A DNA stretch of 12,188 nucleotides from Gammaproteobacteria bacterium (GTDB lineage: Bacteria > Pseudomonadota > Gammaproteobacteria > UBA11654), in the NCBI GenBank assembly GCA_018672815.1, contig JABHDX010000032.1:1-12188 (forward strand). Direction: 5' to 3'. The position numbers were made by a program, and so were the translations under genes. Shown here in pieces: positions 7,185 through 12,188 of the stretch; the first letter of the stretch is position 1; every line of letters starts with the position of its first letter. A model generated the notes under the pieces. It was not told the origin of the DNA, ran no database searches, and saw only the letters and a program-made list of their open reading frames with translations.

Positions 7185-7356
7185 CAAAATCAATTATTTC
7201 ATAAACTGTACTGCAATAAGGACATCGTGTTTCTTTCGACTCAACCTCTAGAAAAACCTTAGGATGACCATCCCAATTATCATTGCTAGGCATAGGACAG
7301 GATAACGGCAGATCTTCTTTTCTTATGTGAATTATTTTTTCCTGATTGGCAGTCAT
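7177..7356 (-). CDS. Small CHCC zinc-finger domain protein (59 aa)
   Basis: A 59-residue protein matching the zf-CHCC family (the same fold as the mitochondrial complex I subunit NDUFS6). Seen: C20 in LSCPMP, H31 in GHPKVFLEV, then C45 and C48 in RCPYCSTVYE, giving C-x10-H-x13-C-x2-C, the expected zinc ligands, with the HP and CPYC context intact. The ATG at 7356 follows AAAGGA with a suitable spacer, so translation is well supported. It is the first gene of a four-gene minus-strand operon and its stop overlaps the family 4 glycosyltransferase start. In other proteobacteria, from memory, similar small genes sit near LPS heptosyltransferase or ilvE genes; the cellular role in bacteria is not established. 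No signal peptide or membrane segment is present. Confidence 0.88.
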   Translation of the reverse strand: MTANQEKIIHIRKEDLPLSCPMPSNDNWDGHPKVFLEVESKETRCPYCSTVYEIIDFDG

Positions 7357-7412
7357 TTTTTATCCTTTTATTGGTTCATAATAGACAACAGTAAGTTATA
7401 AATCTAATCTAT

Positions 7413-7439
7413 AAAAAAAGCCCCGCTGAGCAGGGCTTT
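7413..7439 (-). terminator. Rho-independent terminator of groESL
   Basis: Read on the minus strand, AAAGCCC (7439-7433) pairs with GGGCTTT (7423-7417) around a 9-nt loop that can form two more GC pairs, and a run of seven T ends at 7413. It begins 26 nt after the groEL stop, so groESL transcription probably ends before the zinc-finger gene at 7356. Any promoter for the downstream operon must then lie in about 7357-7412, where I see no convincing pair of -35 and -10 boxes. Confidence 0.85.
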
Positions 7440-7465
7440 AATTGCTTTAGATGAGAACGGATTCT

Positions 7466-9133
<1,668 letters not shown>

Positions 9134-9172
9134 TTATTTTTAATTAATATATTTTTAAATTATTTTGATGTA

Positions 9173-9463
9173 CTAGCCTTCAAATACTGCCATCACATCA
9201 TCTTCTTTCATTACAAGTAGTTCTTCTCCATCGAGTTTAATTTCTGTTCCACTGTATTTACCAAAGAGAACTTCATCCCCTACTTTTAAATCCAATGGTC
9301 TTAAATCTCCATTCTCTTGAACCAAACCTTTACCTACTGCAACTACTTCGCCTTTAATCGGTTTCTCTGTTGCACTATCCGGTAAAACAATTCCGCCTGG
9401 TGAAGTTTTTTCTTCCTCCATGCGTCTTACAATTACTCTGTCTTGAAGCGGACGAATTTTCAT
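9173..9463 (-). CDS. groES: Co-chaperonin GroES (Hsp10)
   Basis: A complete 96-residue GroES, standard length, the heptameric lid that caps GroEL. Seen: [14 protein letters not shown] at the start, the mobile loop [16 protein letters not shown] (about 17-32) that contacts Gro[11 protein letters not shown] (38-46), the [22 protein letters not shown] block and the ending VMAVFEG. The start codon follows a strong GAGGAG site (9476-9471) by 7 nt. It is first in the groES-groEL operon. Transcription probably starts inside a CIRCE operator about 83 nt upstream, so HrcA repression is expected. It is divergent from dsbD across 177 bp. Confidence 0.99.
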   Translation of the reverse strand: MKIRPLQDRVIVRRMEEEKTSPGGIVLPDSATEKPIKGEVVAVGKGLVQENGDLRPLDLKVGDEVLFGKYSGTEIKLDGEELLVMKEDDVMAVFEG

Positions 9464-9526
9464 CTATAATCTCCTCAATTTGTTATCATCTTTTTAAATC
9501 AATCCCTTATTTTAAAGATTGCGATT

Positions 9527-9553
9527 TTAGCAGTCTCCATAGGGGAGTGCTAA
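9527..9553. promoter_or_regulatory. CIRCE operator (HrcA binding site) of groESL
   Basis: A 27-bp inverted repeat TTAGCAGTC-N9-GAGTGCTAA on the plus strand. The CIRCE consensus is TTAGCACTC-N9-GAGTGCTAA: one arm is perfect, the other differs at one base, and the 9-bp spacer is exact. It lies 64-90 bp upstream of the groES start, and the -10 box of the candidate promoter ends where it begins. Bound HrcA would block transcription initiation, and heat or unfolded protein would relieve it (established for CIRCE elsewhere; inferred here). hrcA itself is not in the window. Confidence 0.9.
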
Positions 9554-9580
9554 TAATAAGGATGGTTGAGAAAAATTCAA
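9553..9580 (-). promoter_or_regulatory. Candidate sigma-70 promoter of groESL
   Basis: On the minus strand TTGAAT (9580-9575) and TATTAT (9558-9553) are separated by 16 bp. The -10 box is one base from consensus and abuts the CIRCE operator, placing the start site inside the operator, as at other HrcA-controlled promoters. The -35 region reads CTTGAA, which also resembles the heat-shock sigma-32 box, but I see no well-spaced CCCATNT -10 partner. Dual control is therefore not supported. Confidence 0.65.
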
Positions 9581-9640
9581 GTGCGAATATGGAATTTTTA
9601 AGTATTTTTTTATTTTTAATTAAAGTGAAACACTGAGTAA

Positions 9641-11383
9641 ATGCTAACAAGAACAATAAAGATTGTATTTCTAATCATATCAATTGTGCCATTAACACTT
9701 TTGGGACAACAAGTGCTTAAACCTCAAGAGGCTTTCCCAGTATCAATCTCTTACCAGAATAATGTATTGCAAATCACCCATGAAATACAGACAGGTTATT
9801 ACTTATACAAAGACAAAATCTCCTACGTTGCATTAAATAATGACTTTGAGTTAGGAGAAATAAAATTACCCAATGGCATTGAATACTCTGATGAATTTTT
9901 TGGCAATACAGAAATTTATCGTTCAAGCTTTAGCCATTATATTCCAATAACTATAATCAATGAGTCTATGGATAGATTTAATATAGAAGTAAATTTACAA
10001 GGTTGTGCTGATATTGGTTTGTGTTATCCGCCACAAAAATGGGTTAGAAGTTTCTCAATAAATATAAAAAATCAAGAAGCTGCAATCTCAAATACAGAAA
10101 TAAAAATCTCAGAGCAGGCAAGATTGGGAAATATAATTACTGATGGCAATATTATTTTGGTTTTCTTAATTTTCCTAGGTCTTGGTTTTGGATTGGCTTT
10201 TACCCCTTGCCATTTACCAACTATCCCAATACTTTCATCAATTATTATTGGTCAATCAGGAAGCAATAAGCTTAAAAGCTTATCACTGTCTTTAGCTTAT
10301 GTAGCAGGAATGGCCATCACTTATTCTATTGCTGGTATTGCTGCTGCTATTGCAGGAAAACAACTGCAAGCTCTCTTTACCTTGCCTACATTCATAGTGG
10401 CAATTGCCATTCTATTTGGAATATTGGGTCTCGGAATGCTAGGTAGCTTCAATATGCAAATGCCGAGTTCTGTCATGAACAAAATCAATAACAGTCTTTC
10501 AAATCAAGTTGGGGGTAATTATCTGGGAGTAATAATCATAGGAGCGCTATCAGCATTGATGGTCACCGCATGTGTTGCTCCGCCATTGGTTGCAACACTT
10601 ATGGTTATTGGCGAAAGTGGTAATATTGCTAGAGGTATCATTGCTCTGTCCTCTTTAAGTTTAGGGTTGGGCATACCACTCATTATAATAGGTCTTACAG
10701 CTGGGCAATGGTTACCGAAATCAGGAGCATATCTTGAGAATATAAAAAATCTTTTTGGCTTCATCATGTTCGCTTTGGCTATATGGGTCCTAAACCCACT
10801 TCTCAGTGAAGAGATTATTAATCTTTTGTGGGGCGTTATTTTAATTGCAGCTGCAATCTATTTTCTATGGCCTCTATCAAAAAAACCATATAAGAAAAGT
10901 TTTAAATACCCTAAGCTTTATGCTTGTTTAGCATCAATAATCTTAGGTTTATTTATTGTTTCAGACCAAAGTGAAAAAATAATATTAATGAAAGATCAAA
11001 AATCATTGGTCGGGGTCAGTGATTCTTTGTTTGATCCTATTGGTTCTTTAATTGAATTAGATAATAGTCTAAAGCTAGCTAGTAAAAATGGAAATATCTC
11101 ATTGCTATATATTACTGCGGATTGGTGTATTTCATGTAAAAGGCTTGAACGAGAAACATTCTCAAATCCAGATATGATTAAGCTTTTATCTAGTATTAAT
11201 TCTATTAAAGCCGATGTTTCTAAAAATTCTGAAAACGATATAGAGTTGATGAAACAATTAAGTATATTTGGGCCGCCCACTCTAATAGTCTATGATCAAA
11301 ATGGAAATGAAAAAGAAAATATCAGAAAAATTGGCGTAGTCAATGCTAAAGAATTGATAAATGACATTAAAACTATCCAATAA
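9641..11383 (+). CDS. dsbD: Thiol:disulfide interchange protein DsbD
   Basis: A complete 580-residue three-domain DsbD (E. coli about 565), which moves electrons from cytoplasmic thioredoxin to periplasmic thiol proteins. Seen: a signal peptide (about 1-22); the periplasmic alpha domain with C122 and C128 in GCADIGLCYPP; eight or so membrane segments (about 170-440) carrying the redox cysteines C190 (FTPCHLP) and C311 (TACVAPP); and a C-terminal thioredoxin-like gamma domain with C496 and C499 in ADWCISCK and a cis-proline region FGPPT (543-547). All six functional cysteines are present. The His after C190 is a small departure from the common PCVLP. The start follows CTGAG, a weak ribosome site. 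The stop overlaps the next ATG by one base, so it is cotranscribed with a TlpA-like protein, a likely substrate. Confidence 0.96.
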   Translation: MLTRTIKIVFLIISIVPLTLLGQQVLKPQEAFPVSISYQNNVLQITHEIQTGYYLYKDKISYVALNNDFELGEIKLPNGIEYSDEFFGNTEIYRSSFSHYIPITIINESMDRFNIEVNLQGCADIGLCYPPQKWVRSFSINIKNQEAAISNTEIKISEQARLGNIITDGNIILVFLIFLGLGFGLAFTPCHLPTIPILSSIIIGQSGSNKLKSLSLSLAYVAGMAITYSIAGIAAAIAGKQLQALFTLPTFIVAIAILFGILGLGMLGSFNMQMPSSVMNKINNSLSNQVGGNYLGVIIIGALSALMVTACVAPPLVATLMVIGESGNIARGIIALSSLSLGLGIPLIIIGLTAGQWLPKSGAYLENIKNLFGFIMFALAIWVLNPLLSEEIINLLWGVILIAAAIYFLWPLSKKPYKKSFKYPKLYACLASIILGLFIVSDQSEKIILMKDQKSLVGVSDSLFDPIGSLIELDNSLKLASKNGNISLLYITADWCISCKRLERETFSNPDMIKLLSSINSIKADVSKNSENDIELMKQLSIFGPPTLIVYDQNGNEKENIRKIGVVNAKELINDIKTIQ

Positions 11384-11889
11384 TGAAAAATCTTAAAACA
11401 ATCATCATCATTTCTTTGATAAGCTCTTTAGCAATCTATCTGGTATTTATAAATACTAAAACGCAAGAAAAAACACCTGTGTACCTGACCTCTTTCAGCT
11501 TAGAAAATTTAGAAGGAGAGATCATCAATATTGATCAATATATAGGCAATCCATTAATTATAAATTTCTGGGCAACCTGGTGTTCGCCATGCAGAAGAGA
11601 AATGCCTCTATTGAACGCTATTCACTCAGATAATAAAAACAATGCTTTGCAAGTGGTAGGTATTGCAATTGATGAGTCTGAACTAGTCAGAGACTTTGTT
11701 AATGAGTTAGGTATAGACTTTCCTATTCTTGTAGGTCAAGGAGAAGCCTATGACTTGATGAAAGATCTTGGCAATTCCTCACTTACCCTGCCTTATACTA
11801 TTTTTGTAGAACCCAATGGGTTGATCTCATGGAGTAAAAATACAGAAATTAAATACGAAGACATCAATGAAATGATAGGCGCCCAATAA
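11383..11889 (+). CDS. TlpA/ResA-like membrane-anchored periplasmic thioredoxin
   Basis: A 168-residue thioredoxin-fold protein anchored by an N-terminal membrane segment (about 6-23) with no cleavage motif, leaving the rest in the periplasm. Seen: an AhpC/TSA-type beginning (YLTSFSLENLEGEIINI), the active site FWATWCSPCRREMP with C67 and C70, VVGIAIDES (91-99), and the cis-proline region LTLPYT with P137 followed by FVEPNG. This pattern is TlpA/ResA/DsbE-like; such proteins keep partners such as cytochrome c apoproteins or copper-site proteins reduced and are themselves reduced by DsbD or CcdA. The one-base overlap with dsbD (TAATG) supports a DsbD-TlpA relay (inference). No cytochrome maturation genes are in view, so the name CcmG/DsbE is not justified. 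The next gene begins one base after its stop. Confidence 0.92.
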   Translation: MKNLKTIIIISLISSLAIYLVFINTKTQEKTPVYLTSFSLENLEGEIINIDQYIGNPLIINFWATWCSPCRREMPLLNAIHSDNKNNALQVVGIAIDESELVRDFVNELGIDFPILVGQGEAYDLMKDLGNSSLTLPYTIFVEPNGLISWSKNTEIKYEDINEMIGAQ

Positions 11890-11890
11890 T

Positions 11891-12188
11891 ATGAGCTATC
11901 TTGCTCTTATGCTTAAGGAGTTTGGTGAACCAGAAACTGCTTTGGAACTAGTCGAGCTCCCGTCGGAAAAACCAAAAAATAATGAAACAATAGTTTCTGT
12001 AGATGCTGTGGGAATGCATATCGCAGATGGTTTATTTGTCAGAGGTAGGGAGATGATCACTCGAACAATGCCATGCGTGCCTGGTTTTGAAGGAGTGGGC
12101 ACAGTCTCCAAAATAGGCAAGAGTGTAAAAAATTTAAAAGAAGGTGACAAAGTTCTATTGCCGATGGGCACAGGCTCAATGAGGCAAG
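11891..12188 (+). CDS. MDR-family zinc-independent reductase (quinone oxidoreductase/MECR-like), partial
   Basis: The first 99 codons are visible; the rest lies beyond the window. The start ATG is one base after the TlpA-like stop, so the gene probably belongs to the dsbD operon. Seen: LMLKEFGEPETALELVELP (6-24), the GroES-like fold with SVDAVGMHIADGLFVRG (about 36-52), PGFEGVGTVSKIGKSVKNLKEGDKV (about 64-88) and LLPMGTGSMRQ. The EGVGxVxxxGxxVxxxxxGD pattern marks the medium-chain dehydrogenase/reductase superfamily; the motif has FEG rather than the GHE zinc ligand context of alcohol dehydrogenases. The GTG-rich stretch after the GDKV segment recalls mitochondrial-type trans-2-enoyl-CoA/ACP reductases (MECR), but quinone oxidoreductase is equally possible. 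The Rossmann domain is not included, so cofactor and substrate cannot be judged. Confidence 0.8.
   Translation, partial: MSYLALMLKEFGEPETALELVELPSEKPKNNETIVSVDAVGMHIADGLFVRGREMITRTMPCVPGFEGVGTVSKIGKSVKNLKEGDKVLLPMGTGSMRQ

Larger units (their letters stand above)
9464..9640. other. groES-dsbD divergent intergenic region
   Basis: This is the longest gene-free stretch, 177 bp. It holds the groES Shine-Dalgarno site, the CIRCE operator and the groESL promoter on the left. On the right is an AT-rich tract before dsbD. A weak plus-strand promoter candidate, TTGAGA (9566-9571) with a 16-bp spacer and TATGGA (9588-9593), would overlap the groESL promoter face to face; its -10 is poor. No RNA gene or riboswitch structure is evident. 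Confidence 0.5.

Noticed and set aside
9553..9580. Sigma-32 promoter for groESL
   Set aside because: CTTGAA is present, but no CCCATNT-like -10 occurs at the right distance, whereas a sigma-70 TATTAT does.
10519..11280. Minus-strand open frames inside dsbD
   Set aside because: They are antisense to confirmed DsbD domains, including the gamma-domain active site.
11896..12171. Minus-strand open frame of 91 codons at the right edge
   Set aside because: It is opposite the MDR-family reductase, whose frame starts one base after the previous stop and carries the family motifs.

Overview
The window is 12.2 kb of dense, AT-rich DNA (roughly one third G+C by eye) from a Gram-negative proteobacterium. 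LPS inner-core and lipid A genes, a Kdo kinase, full-length DsbD and a GroEL with a (GGM)4M tail point to the Gammaproteobacteria. The low G+C and short or overlapping gene junctions resemble streamlined marine lineages such as SAR86; that placement is inference. I see no phage, transposon, CRISPR, tRNA or rRNA sequence. This is ordinary chromosomal DNA, and I found no clearly new biological system.

Layout. 1-593 (-): 5' part of a saccharopine-dehydrogenase-like NAD(P)-binding protein, translationally coupled to msrB (590-991, -). 1081-2013 (+): an LpxL/HtrB-type lipid A acyltransferase, transcribed away from msrB. 2031-2387 (-): a small exported MORN-repeat (YwqK-like) protein. 2458-3168 (-): kdkA. 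3172-4239 (+): a family 9 (heptosyltransferase-type) glycosyltransferase whose start codon is 3 nt from the kdkA start. 7356 down to 4218 (-): a tightly overlapping four-gene operon of a 59-aa CHCC zinc-finger protein, a family 4 glycosyltransferase, a PLP-dependent serine/threonine-dehydratase-type enzyme and an ornithine-cyclodeaminase-family protein. 9463 down to 7466 (-): groES-groEL with a CIRCE operator on the promoter and a rho-independent terminator behind groEL. 9641-12188 (+): dsbD, a membrane-anchored TlpA-like thioredoxin, and the 5' part of an MDR-family enoyl reductase/quinone oxidoreductase, packed as one operon.

How the genes work together. Four genes (acyltransferase, Kdo kinase, GT9, GT4) build or decorate the lipid A-inner core of LPS. 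The zinc-finger gene heads the operon holding the GT4. The dehydratase and the cyclodeaminase-like protein form a coupled enzyme pair of the kind seen in 3-hydroxyaspartate or hydroxyectoine catabolism (deamination to an imine, then imine reduction). The DsbD-TlpA pair carries reducing power across the inner membrane, and MsrB repairs oxidised methionine. The chaperonin operon appears to be repressed by HrcA.

The observations most worth checking are the CIRCE-controlled groESL promoter, the dehydratase/cyclodeaminase pair inside an LPS operon, and the almost zero-length divergent gap between kdkA and the GT9 gene.
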